Virus record (IMG/VR): IMGVR_UViG_3300027861_000052
Coordinates: 1 to 44,039 of that record
Origin: a virus
Reading direction: 5' to 3' (one strand)
Length of the DNA: 44,039 nucleotides
Shown: in pieces, positions 20,296 through 28,898 of the stretch
How positions within the stretch are numbered: the first letter of the stretch is position 1
Layout: every line of letters begins with the position of its first letter
Translations under genes and position numbers: made by a program
The notes under the pieces: generated by a model
Database searches by the model: none
Seen by the model: only the letters and a program-made list of their open reading frames with translations
Told to the model about the DNA's origin: nothing

Positions 20296-21276
20296 ATGAA
20301 CGGAAACATTTTCAAGACCCGTGTTAATATTCTACCGTATGAATATCCGCAACTATTAGATTACAAAGACGCTATCAGACATTCCTATTGGATTGATACT
20401 GAGTATAATTTTACAGAAGATATTTCTGATTTTAAAACAAAGATTACTGATCAAGAAAGAGAAGTAATTAAACGTACAATGCTAGCCATTGCGCAAATAG
20501 AAGTAAAAGTCAAAACCTTCTGGGGTGATTGCTTTAAGAGAATGCCTATAGCAGAGATTGGTGATGTAGGTATGACATTCGCAGAGTCTGAAGTTAGACA
20601 TAAAGATGCCTATGCTAGATTGTTAAGAGTCTTAGGTCTAGAAAAAGAGTTTGAAAATGTAATTAACGTTCCTGCTATAAAAGGTCGGATGGATTATCTA
20701 AACAAGTATCTTGATGGTACTAGAAGTAAGGATAATAAGATGTATACCAAATCCGTACTGTTGTTCTCACTGTTCATTGAGCATGTAAGTTTATTCAGTC
20801 AGTTTCTTATTATGATGAGTTTTAACAAAGAGAAGAACCTTTTCAAAGGGATCTCAAACGTTGTTGAAGCTACCAGTAAAGAAGAAGATATACACGGAAA
20901 CTTTGGTGTTGAGTTGATCAACATCATTAAGAAAGAAAATCCGGAGTGGTTTGATGCTGAGTTTGAGGAATTAGTTTACTCTGCTTGTAAGAAAGCTTAT
21001 GCTGCAGAGACTGAGATCTTAGATTGGATATTTGAAAAAGGTGAATTAGACTTTCTAACTAAAGAAACAATAACTAATTTTATTGCAAATAGATTCAACA
21101 ACTCTCTAAATAAAATTGGCATGGACGGATTATTTAGCGTTCATCCAGATCTCTTAGAAAATACACGGTGGTTTGATGTAGAGTGCACAGCTACCAAAGA
21201 AGGTGATTTCTTTTACAAAAAACAAATTGATTACAACAAAAAAAGCAAGAGTATAACGCATGCAGATTTATTCTAA
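20296..21276 (+). CDS. nrdB: Class I ribonucleotide reductase, beta subunit
   Basis: The 326-residue radical-generating subunit of aerobic ribonucleotide reductase. Iron ligands and radical site are visible: Glu69 in AIAQIEVKVK, then Glu99, His102 and Tyr106 in ESEVRHKDAY (the E-x2-H-x3-Y spacing of a class Ia/Ib enzyme, Tyr being the radical), followed by a second-half LFIEHVSLF and SKEEDIHGNF (E-E-x2-H). Length matches Bacteroidota-type NrdB. With the alpha subunit downstream it makes deoxyribonucleotides from ribonucleoside diphosphates for phage DNA synthesis. The stop is one base before the nrdA start. Confidence 0.95.
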   Translation: MNGNIFKTRVNILPYEYPQLLDYKDAIRHSYWIDTEYNFTEDISDFKTKITDQEREVIKRTMLAIAQIEVKVKTFWGDCFKRMPIAEIGDVGMTFAESEVRHKDAYARLLRVLGLEKEFENVINVPAIKGRMDYLNKYLDGTRSKDNKMYTKSVLLFSLFIEHVSLFSQFLIMMSFNKEKNLFKGISNVVEATSKEEDIHGNFGVELINIIKKENPEWFDAEFEELVYSACKKAYAAETEILDWIFEKGELDFLTKETITNFIANRFNNSLNKIGMDGLFSVHPDLLENTRWFDVECTATKEGDFFYKKQIDYNKKSKSITHADLF

Positions 21277-21277
21277 T

Positions 21278-22906
21278 ATGAAATACCCTAAATATTATTG
21301 GCTCAATGATGAGTCCCGCCTCTTTCTCTCAAGAGGATATATCAGTGAAACACCTGAACAAAGAATTAAAAGTATTGCAATCACTGCCCAGAAATACCTG
21401 GGTATTGATGGCTTTGCAGAAAAGTTTGAAGATTATATGGCTCGCGGCTTTTATAGTCTTTCAACTCCTGTATGGATCAACTTTGGTAAACAGAAAGGTT
21501 TGCCTATTAGCTGCTATGGATCTAATGTAGACGATTCATTAGATAGTATATTAAATGCAGGTCGTGAGATTGGAATGATGTCAAAGTATGGCGGTGGTAC
21601 TAGTGTTTACTTAGGTAACATTAGACCTCGTGGTACAGAGATATCAACCGGTGGTCATGCTGATGGGCCCGTGCATTACGCAAAAATTTATGACACAGTT
21701 GTAGATGTCTGTAAACAATCTGAAGCAAGACGTGGCGCATGTGCTGCATGGCTGCCTATTGAACACCCAGATATAATGGACTTTCTAGACATTGGTTCTG
21801 AAGGTAATCCTATCCAAAATCTACAGTACGGTGTAAGTGCAAGCGATGAATGGATGAAAGAGATGGAAGCCGGGGACCAGGAGAAACGTAAAGTTTGGGC
21901 CAAGGTTATTCAGAGACGCTCTGAGTTTGGATTCCCTTATCTTATGTTCCGGGACAATAGTAATAATCATACCTCTCCTTATAAAGATTTGGGTATGAAT
22001 ATTACCGCATCTAATCTTTGTTCAGAGATTCAGTTACCAACTGATAGCTACAATTCTTTTGTATGTTGTCTTGGATCGTTGAACCTGCTGCATTGGGATG
22101 AGATCGAAAGAACAGACGCAATTGAGACGTATGTTATGTTCTTGAATGCCGTAATGGATGAGTTTATATCTAAAGCTCGTACACTACCGGGAATGAAAAG
22201 AGCGTATAACTTTGCTAAAGAGCATAGGGCTATTGGTCTAGGCGTACTCGGATATCATTCGTTATTGCAATCTAAGTTGCTTGAGTTTGATTCGTTACAA
22301 ACTAAAGGTTTAAATGAACATATGTTTAAACTAATAAAGACTAAAGCGGAAGCGGCCTCTGAATGGTTACATGATAACTTCGGTTATAAATCTATCCGTA
22401 AAGGTTATGCTAATACAACTTTGCTAGCAATAGCACCAACTAAGTCTAGTTCATTTATTCACGGTGCCGTGAGTATGGGTATAGAGCCTATAAAGTCTAA
22501 CTACTTTATTAAGGATCTTGCCAAGTCTAAGACTATATATCAAAATCCTTTCTTAAAGGAAGAGTTGCAAAAGTATGGTTTAGATACCCCGGAAACTTGG
22601 GATAGTATCTTAAAGAAGGATGGATCAGTTCAGCATCTTGACTTTCCTACTAAAGCTGTGTTTAAGTCTTTTGCAGAGATTACCCCAAAAGAACTTGTTC
22701 TGCAAGCAGCTCAAAGACAGAAATATATTGACCAGTCTCAGTCATTAAATTTAATGATTGATCCCAGCATTCCAGCAAAAGATATAAATCAATTATATCT
22801 GTATGCTTGGAAAGAAGGTGTGAAAACTTTGTACTATCAATTTAGTCAAAGCTCAGCTCAAGCCTTTTCTAGAAACATTCTTGAATGTTCTTCTTGTGAA
22901 GGTTAG
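21278..22906 (+). CDS. nrdA: Class I ribonucleotide reductase, alpha (catalytic) subunit
   Basis: The catalytic subunit, 542 aa from ATG 21278. I prefer this start to ATG 21260, which would overlap nrdB by 17 bases and adds six residues unlike the family start (KYPKYYWLNDESRLFLSRGY). Active-site residues: the Cys in LPISCYGS, Cys and Glu in NLCSEIQLP, Cys in FVCCLGSLNL, and the C-terminal redox pair CSSC near the end. GGTSVYLGNIRPRG is the usual alpha-subunit block. No N-terminal ATP-cone is present, so allosteric overall activity control by dATP is probably lacking. Substrates are ribonucleoside diphosphates. It ends at the structured element before the tRNA. Confidence 0.95.
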   Translation: MKYPKYYWLNDESRLFLSRGYISETPEQRIKSIAITAQKYLGIDGFAEKFEDYMARGFYSLSTPVWINFGKQKGLPISCYGSNVDDSLDSILNAGREIGMMSKYGGGTSVYLGNIRPRGTEISTGGHADGPVHYAKIYDTVVDVCKQSEARRGACAAWLPIEHPDIMDFLDIGSEGNPIQNLQYGVSASDEWMKEMEAGDQEKRKVWAKVIQRRSEFGFPYLMFRDNSNNHTSPYKDLGMNITASNLCSEIQLPTDSYNSFVCCLGSLNLLHWDEIERTDAIETYVMFLNAVMDEFISKARTLPGMKRAYNFAKEHRAIGLGVLGYHSLLQSKLLEFDSLQTKGLNEHMFKLIKTKAEAASEWLHDNFGYKSIRKGYANTTLLAIAPTKSSSFIHGAVSMGIEPIKSNYFIKDLAKSKTIYQNPFLKEELQKYGLDTPETWDSILKKDGSVQHLDFPTKAVFKSFAEITPKELVLQAAQRQKYIDQSQSLNLMIDPSIPAKDINQLYLYAWKEGVKTLYYQFSQSSAQAFSRNILECSSCEG

Positions 22907-22978
22907 CCGGGTGTTACACCGGTAAAAGTGGAGGACGTAAAGCTGTACAGGTTGAAGCCCTGGACTCCGCTTTTTTTT
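22907..22978 (+). terminator. Composite terminator/structured element between nrdA and tRNA-Arg
   Basis: It starts with a small GTGT/ACAC dyad (22911-22919) inside a CCGG/CCGG frame. AAAGTGGAG (22925-22933) then pairs with CTCCGCTTT (22965-22973, one G-T pair), enclosing an inner hairpin CAGG/CCTG (22948-22962), and closes onto eight T. The tRNA begins immediately after the T tract. Beyond termination it may serve as tRNA leader or a small RNA. Confidence 0.5.
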
Positions 22979-23052
22979 GGTTCCGTAGCTCAGATGGATA
23001 GAGCATCTGCCTTCTAAGCAGACGGTCTCAGGTTCGAATCCTGACGGGATCA
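22979..23052 (+). tRNA. tRNA-Arg(UCU)
   Basis: Cloverleaf visible by eye: acceptor stem GGTTCCG (22979-22985) with CGGGATC (23045-23051, two G-T pairs), D arm GCTC...GAGC, anticodon stem TCTGC/GCAGA around loop CTTCTAA (anticodon UCU), T arm TCAGG-TTCGAAT-CCTGA and discriminator A. CCA is not encoded. It would read AGA (and AGG), arginine codons common in the phage genes here. The tRNA directly follows the nrd block and is probably co-transcribed with it. Confidence 0.92.
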
Positions 23053-23070
23053 CTAGCTATATATGTAATT

Positions 23071-23114
23071 TGTAAATTGTGACATTTACAGCAGAGGGGA
23101 TGAAAGTCCCCTCT
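23071..23114. terminator. Two hairpins between convergent blocks
   Basis: TGTAAAT (23071-23077) with ATTTACA (23084-23090), then AGAGGGG (23093-23099) with CCCCTCT (23108-23114), both perfect 7-bp stems. They lie between the tRNA (plus) and the stop of the second giant gene (minus, 23116). T tracts are short, but placement suits bidirectional termination or 3'-end protection. Confidence 0.5.
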
Positions 23115-23115
23115 A

Positions 23116-26100
23116 TTACTTTATATAGAAGTTTTTCATATCAAGATAGTTCTGCCATTTTTTAATTGAATATAAAACAGGCACTGCATCTTGCCATTCT
23201 TTTTTAAGTTTCCAAGTTCCAGCCCTGCTACCTCTTTGATAAACAACTTCCTTATTCTTATAAAATTCTTTATTGTTTTGTGTAATAGCATAATAAGGTG
23301 TCTCAACAGTTGACCATAATGCTTGACCAAGTTCACCCATAGTTCTAGAAGATGCTATAGGGGATTTAACCATTTGATACTGTTGGTCTGATCCCAATAT
23401 AGGAACAAATAATATTAGTTCTTTAAAAGATCTATCTGCTTGGTATATTGCTATATTCTTAAATCTTTTAAGTATCTCATTGTCATCATCATCTCCAGCA
23501 AAAGATGACATTAATATTTCTTTCATTACAAAAGTTAACATCATTATTCCTATTTCACCCATAGTTCTGTAGAATCCAAACAATTGATTTTTAGCAACTT
23601 CTTTGTTTTTTTCATATGAACCATCAAACTTTTGAATATAACCTTGCTCCTCCATAAAGTTTTCACCATAGTCTCTAAACTTCATATCTCCTTTTGCTAT
23701 TTGACCAAAAGCATAACCCATAAACTTCCACCAAGATCTATATCGGCCTTCCATCCATCCTAAGTTTTCATCAAAATATTGTTGCTGAAATCTAGCTCTA
23801 ATTGCAGGAGCAACCCACTTATGAAATTGAGCTGCTAGTTTACCTACAGTACTAGATTGAAGAACCATTCTATCTTCTGCTGCATAGTTACCGTGAATCT
23901 GTTTATTTACTTCCCGTATTTTATTTCTAAAATCATATCTAAAATCAACATTATATTCACCTACTTCTATAATCTGTTGTGATTTTCCGTCTTCACTTAG
24001 ATTTTCAGGATCATATTTTACTATAGTTTTAAATCCTTCTTTTAGTTTTAATCCTTTAGTTTCAGCATCAAACTCCAGAGCATCATATAAAGATAGAATT
24101 TCACCACCTTCTCCCCCTTTTCTAATATATGTGTCCATCAGCATGGCTATGCCAACTTTAGTTTGGACATTCCATTCTGCCGCATCTTGCAAAACATAAC
24201 CCCATTCTGTAGCTTTATTCAACCAAGATTTATTAATTGATTCCATATCAGCTCCAGTCTCTCGTATATCTGCATCTGAATCCATCATTCTAAACAGAGA
24301 TACAGCTGCTTCATACTTACTAGTTGGAAGTGTAGGATCATAGTCAGTTGCATTTATAGGTTTCTTTGCCATTGATGCTAATCTATGAATCATGTCTGGT
24401 ACAGCTCTTCTATTATATTCCACACTTGCTCTACCAAAAGCTTTTGCGCTATAGAATCTACCACCTATTGCTTCAATATTATCATTCAATCTACCAAGAA
24501 CATAATTATTAAAATTACCAAATGGATTAAAAGCAACATATGATAATGATGACCACTTTATCAAACCGTCTGCAAGCTTTTCTCCAAAGCCTTTAGTTAG
24601 TTGATCGTTATCATAGTAAACCATATTCATCCACTTCTTGGCTCTTTTAAGAATATTAGAGTCTGTTCCTTTTACAGAACCTCTTTGTTCAAATCCAAGT
24701 TTATTTTTAATACCGGTAGTTATCCTACTATCTTGAGGTTGGTATTCTCTTTTTTCTATGACTTTAAGCATTGCTTTCATTGTATCTTCCACAGTGGACA
24801 TTGTATCATAATGTTCTGCCATGGTAAGAAACTTCAATAATCCAGAAGCCATGTCTTTATTAAGTTCACCTTTAGAAGGTTTATTTTCTAATGCAGCCCT
24901 TTTACCTTGAAGCAATGCTAGTTTATCTTTATATTCTACTTTGCTTATTTTCTCATCAATCATTTCTTGTTCTAATGCTTGAATTTGCTCATCAATATCT
25001 GTTAATTGCTTATCTGTAGCAGGAACCCCTGTATAAAAAATAGGTAAGCTATCTATTAAATTTCCATTTTCGTCAACAAATATTGATCTTTGTTGGGCTG
25101 TAGTTCTAAATAAATTCTTAATTCCTCTAGATGTTTTTGCAAACATATCCGTAAAGAAAGCACCTTTATCTTTAATGCTGCCTATTACATTTGCTCTAAT
25201 TAAAGGAACTCTTCCTAGCATTTGATCTCTTTGTGCTTTTGGTAATTTTTGCAAAAGATCTTGCTCAAATACATTTCTAAAAAAGTCATAAAATTCTTTT
25301 TGAGCTAAACCTAGTGCTGACTTATTTTCTTGAATTGCTATAAATTTTTCACTACGCATGTCTTTACCAGATCTACTTACCAATCTTCTTTTTCTATATT
25401 CAGGCTTAACAGTATCAAATATTTGATCTTTTAATATAGCTCCTGTGGGATTTCCATTTTTATCATTTTTCATGATATCCTTACCTTCCACATCAACACC
25501 TGTAGTATAGTATTTTGCTTTAAATCTATAGTATGCATCATCAGAAATATCTGTTCTTCTTTTCCAAAAGCCGTTTCTACCTACAGGTACAAAATACATA
25601 TACTTTTTTCTTTCTTGTTTAAAATCATCGGTATAGTAATGATACTCTCCATCAATAGGTTCATTACCAGCACCAATAGTTTCAGCATTAAAGAAGTTTC
25701 CAAATTTCCTTCTCTTTAAAGCAAGGTCTATATTATAGTCTATATCTTCTTGAGAAGCTGTTTGTAAGTTTGTGACATCTCTATATTGATATGGTTGACC
25801 ATTTTCATCATATAACTGAGATCTTAATTCCTCAAGCAAATCATAGTATACTTGTCCTATTTCTTGAACATATCTGCCACTAAACTCACCATTCTCATCC
25901 ATTTCTAACATGAAGTCAAATATCTTTTGTGGATCTTTTTCAGATGAAAGTTTTTGAAGTTTTGAAGCAAGGTTTCTAATAGTAGATTCTCTTGTTTGAA
26001 TTTTATCAAGAAGTTCTTGTTTTTTAGCTTTATAAATTTTATCCATTAAAGCTAATAATGTATCTGGAGAAGTTGCTAAATCTTTAGTTTGCAATTCTAC

Positions 26101-28896
26101 AATTCCTATATCTCTACCAAACTGCATAAGATGATCTAATTCTTCTTCGCTAAAGTTTTGACTAGATCTTGTTTTTACTATATTTCTTACATAGCTTGTA
26201 ACCGCTTTATCAATAACACCTTCGTTAGATTTTGTACCAACTAAATCATTTGCTTTAGCTTGAAGAGTAAAAGCAAGTCTTCTCTGTGTAGCGTTTAAAG
26301 GTTTTGAGTCAACAACTGAATATAGACCTTCAAATGTAGCAAGATAATTATCAAAATTTAAAGCATATCTAATGTATTCTGGTTTACCAAAGTTTTTGGG
26401 ATTCTCCATATAATCTTTAAAGTAATCCATTTGCTTTATAGCATCTCTAAGTAAGGATGAGTATGTAGCAACTTTTGTTTTTGGATCTAGACTCATAGCC
26501 AATGTTATGGCGTTTATAGAGTTGTTTATACTTTCTTTTAATTGAGATACAGATTTATGCTTACCTAAGAAAACATTATTCTTAAGCATCTCTAAAGCTT
26601 CTAATTTTCTTACTAAGCCTATTCTATAATCTTCTAAAGCCTGTGTTATAACTTTATATTCAGGATCTACTTTTTGATCTTGAGGCTGAGCTTCTTTAGC
26701 ATTTAAAGTTGTATCTGCTTTACTTTCAGGACTCTTGCTTGAAGCTTGATCTATTTTTCTTTTTGCTTGTGCATCTACACTTAATGGCATTATTGCATCA
26801 ATGTAAGGTAGGTTTTGAGATTCTGGATGTGGTACCCAGGTTTCTGTTTTAAATGTACCTTCAAACTTTTGATCTTTACCTTTACCAGTTACATCAACAT
26901 GTATATGCATTGTTGAAGCATTACCGTCTTGAGTACTTACAGTATATCCCATATTCTCAAGCATTCTTCTATACAAATTAACCTGCAAATTATGTTGTTG
27001 TTCCTTGCTTAGTTCTTCAGCAATACCTGCTTTTTTAAGCATGCTGTCTTCTCCGATTTTATACTTTGAATTACTATATGATTTCTCACCTTTATATGTA
27101 TCCTCAATGCTTGTTTTAGAAGTTTTTAAATCTACAATTTTTAAGCTACCATTTGGTTGTACTAATAATAAATCAATTGATCCTGCTAACTTTGTGCTTT
27201 TATCAAAGACAACTACTTGAGGTATTGCAATACTACCATCTTGAGTTAATAGTGCTAAGTTTGCTTGCAAAGCCGCATATGCATTCCCAAATTGCTGTTC
27301 ATTTAAAATTTTCATTTGCTCAGCTATATCTTTAACAGGCATATCTGTAGAAAGACCATCTAATATTGTATCAAAATCATTTCCTAAATCTAAGTTTAAT
27401 TGAAAGTCTTCTATTCTATCTTCAGGCATTTTTCCTTTTATAGCTTCTGTTGTACTTGTCCATACTGTAGCTGAATCATTTAAATCTTGATACGTATGAG
27501 TTGCTTCATCTAAAACTAAAATAGGATCTCCATCTTTAAGTGTTGATGCAGCAAGATTTCCAACTTCTTTTGGAGAATGCATTGCTCCATGAAATATGTT
27601 TTCTATTATTTCTTTTTGAGTTTTATTAGCTTGTCGTATAGCATAATCATAAGCTGCTTGTTTACCTGGCGTAAGATTATATCTCACTTTATTATTATCA
27701 GTCTTTAAATCAACGTCAAATGATATATCACTTGTATTTAAAAACTTTGCTATATCGGATAGAGTTGCGTTATCTGGAATTATGTCCGGTGTCAACCTTG
27801 TTATTCTTCTGACTTCTTCATTTGCAAGTTGCTCATTATTTATAACATCATCAGTTGCAGACTCTCTTCTTTCTTGCTCAAGAAGTGCAGTATCACCTCT
27901 AAAGTAGCTTAAGTTTCTACCTGTAAAAACTTCACCTAAACTTTGGACAATAGAAAAAAACCAATCTACAAATTCTTTTATTCTATCTTTAAATGTTTTA
28001 GTTGTTTCTGTTTTAAACTCTTTATCAAAATATCTAGATAAACCTTGAGTTACTAATTCTAATTCTCTATCTCTTTGTGTAAATCCTCTTTTATCTGTAT
28101 ATGCTTCCGCAATCTCTTGGTTTAATTCTGGAAAATTTAATTTTGCTTCCTCTAATAAAGAATTAAAAAGCTCAGGGTTGGAAGCTGCAAATGAATCAAC
28201 AAAAGGATGTAAAACTTCTTCAATTGCAATTTGATCAGTTACACGTTCTTTTATAAGATATGCTGTACCGTTAACATAAAAAGATCTAACATCCTTAAAT
28301 TCTTTGATGTCACTCTTTTGATCTTTAGGTAATTTATCATAAATCTTTTTAGCTTCTCTTTTACCAAGAACTTTAATTTCAACAGAAGGAAATAATCTAC
28401 TTAAGTGTTCTATTAACTCTGTAGTATGATTAGTACCAAATGATCTAGATTCGGGTAGTATATCTCTCTGTGTTAGAAGCGTAGGCTCAAGCTTTATAGA
28501 TAAGCCTTTTCCCATCATTTTTTTACTAAATATATCAAGAGGTATATTATTAGATATTAAATACCCTTGTATTCTATCATAATTAAACTTTCTTATTCCA
28601 GCATTATAGACTCTATCTTTTGATGATACCACATACCAATTATCACCAAGCTTACTTATCATTCCCTTTCGCCTCATGTTTTCATAAAGAGCATCAACAA
28701 AAGACTTTCTTTTTAAGTTAAAGGCTGTTTTACTTTGTTTTTCAAATTTCAATGCTTCTTCCACTGAGGGTATAGCATCCGAATTATTTACATCCTGCCA
28801 TGCAGAGATTAATGAATTTGCAACTATTGGAGAGCCAACAGCTTTAGCCACAAGTTTAAATTCATCCAAACTTCTATTTATACATCTAACTGCCAT
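23116..28896 (-). CDS. Giant virion-associated protein with PD-(D/E)XK nuclease motif (1,926 aa)
   Basis: The second of two giant late genes. Visible in order: a helical N-terminal region; a zincin-like segment EEVLHPFVDSF at 226-236 with DRELELVTQ near 276-284, where the first His of HExxH is Glu; a PD-(D/E)XK core with Asp575 in AGSIDLLLV and IVDLKTSK at 587-594 (Asp589, Lys591), like RecB/Cas4 nucleases; a long helical middle with a coiled coil near 1,300; and a C-terminal part with HKWVAPAIRARFQQQY and a hydrophobic helix near 1,776-1,798 that could insert into membranes. I recall related C-termini in giant crAss-like virion proteins. It probably enters the host with the polymerase protein. 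It starts 2 bases after that gene's stop. Substrates are unknown. Confidence 0.8.
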   Translation of the reverse strand: MAVRCINRSLDEFKLVAKAVGSPIVANSLISAWQDVNNSDAIPSVEEALKFEKQSKTAFNLKRKSFVDALYENMRRKGMISKLGDNWYVVSSKDRVYNAGIRKFNYDRIQGYLISNNIPLDIFSKKMMGKGLSIKLEPTLLTQRDILPESRSFGTNHTTELIEHLSRLFPSVEIKVLGKREAKKIYDKLPKDQKSDIKEFKDVRSFYVNGTAYLIKERVTDQIAIEEVLHPFVDSFAASNPELFNSLLEEAKLNFPELNQEIAEAYTDKRGFTQRDRELELVTQGLSRYFDKEFKTETTKTFKDRIKEFVDWFFSIVQSLGEVFTGRNLSYFRGDTALLEQERRESATDDVINNEQLANEEVRRITRLTPDIIPDNATLSDIAKFLNTSDISFDVDLKTDNNKVRYNLTPGKQAAYDYAIRQANKTQKEIIENIFHGAMHSPKEVGNLAASTLKDGDPILVLDEATHTYQDLNDSATVWTSTTEAIKGKMPEDRIEDFQLNLDLGNDFDTILDGLSTDMPVKDIAEQMKILNEQQFGNAYAALQANLALLTQDGSIAIPQVVVFDKSTKLAGSIDLLLVQPNGSLKIVDLKTSKTSIEDTYKGEKSYSNSKYKIGEDSMLKKAGIAEELSKEQQHNLQVNLYRRMLENMGYTVSTQDGNASTMHIHVDVTGKGKDQKFEGTFKTETWVPHPESQNLPYIDAIMPLSVDAQAKRKIDQASSKSPESKADTTLNAKEAQPQDQKVDPEYKVITQALEDYRIGLVRKLEALEMLKNNVFLGKHKSVSQLKESINNSINAITLAMSLDPKTKVATYSSLLRDAIKQMDYFKDYMENPKNFGKPEYIRYALNFDNYLATFEGLYSVVDSKPLNATQRRLAFTLQAKANDLVGTKSNEGVIDKAVTSYVRNIVKTRSSQNFSEEELDHLMQFGRDIGIVELQTKDLATSPDTLLALMDKIYKAKKQELLDKIQTRESTIRNLASKLQKLSSEKDPQKIFDFMLEMDENGEFSGRYVQEIGQVYYDLLEELRSQLYDENGQPYQYRDVTNLQTASQEDIDYNIDLALKRRKFGNFFNAETIGAGNEPIDGEYHYYTDDFKQERKKYMYFVPVGRNGFWKRRTDISDDAYYRFKAKYYTTGVDVEGKDIMKNDKNGNPTGAILKDQIFDTVKPEYRKRRLVSRSGKDMRSEKFIAIQENKSALGLAQKEFYDFFRNVFEQDLLQKLPKAQRDQMLGRVPLIRANVIGSIKDKGAFFTDMFAKTSRGIKNLFRTTAQQRSIFVDENGNLIDSLPIFYTGVPATDKQLTDIDEQIQALEQEMIDEKISKVEYKDKLALLQGKRAALENKPSKGELNKDMASGLLKFLTMAEHYDTMSTVEDTMKAMLKVIEKREYQPQDSRITTGIKNKLGFEQRGSVKGTDSNILKRAKKWMNMVYYDNDQLTKGFGEKLADGLIKWSSLSYVAFNPFGNFNNYVLGRLNDNIEAIGGRFYSAKAFGRASVEYNRRAVPDMIHRLASMAKKPINATDYDPTLPTSKYEAAVSLFRMMDSDADIRETGADMESINKSWLNKATEWGYVLQDAAEWNVQTKVGIAMLMDTYIRKGGEGGEILSLYDALEFDAETKGLKLKEGFKTIVKYDPENLSEDGKSQQIIEVGEYNVDFRYDFRNKIREVNKQIHGNYAAEDRMVLQSSTVGKLAAQFHKWVAPAIRARFQQQYFDENLGWMEGRYRSWWKFMGYAFGQIAKGDMKFRDYGENFMEEQGYIQKFDGSYEKNKEVAKNQLFGFYRTMGEIGIMMLTFVMKEILMSSFAGDDDDNEILKRFKNIAIYQADRSFKELILFVPILGSDQQYQMVKSPIASSRTMGELGQALWSTVETPYYAITQNNKEFYKNKEVVYQRGSRAGTWKLKKEWQDAVPVLYSIKKWQNYLDMKNFYIK

Positions 28897-28898
28897 AA

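Noticed and set aside
22853-23053. Minus-strand frame across the tRNA (contains GFEPETVCLEGRCSIHL)
   Set aside because: This is the familiar antisense translation of a tRNA gene, not a protein.
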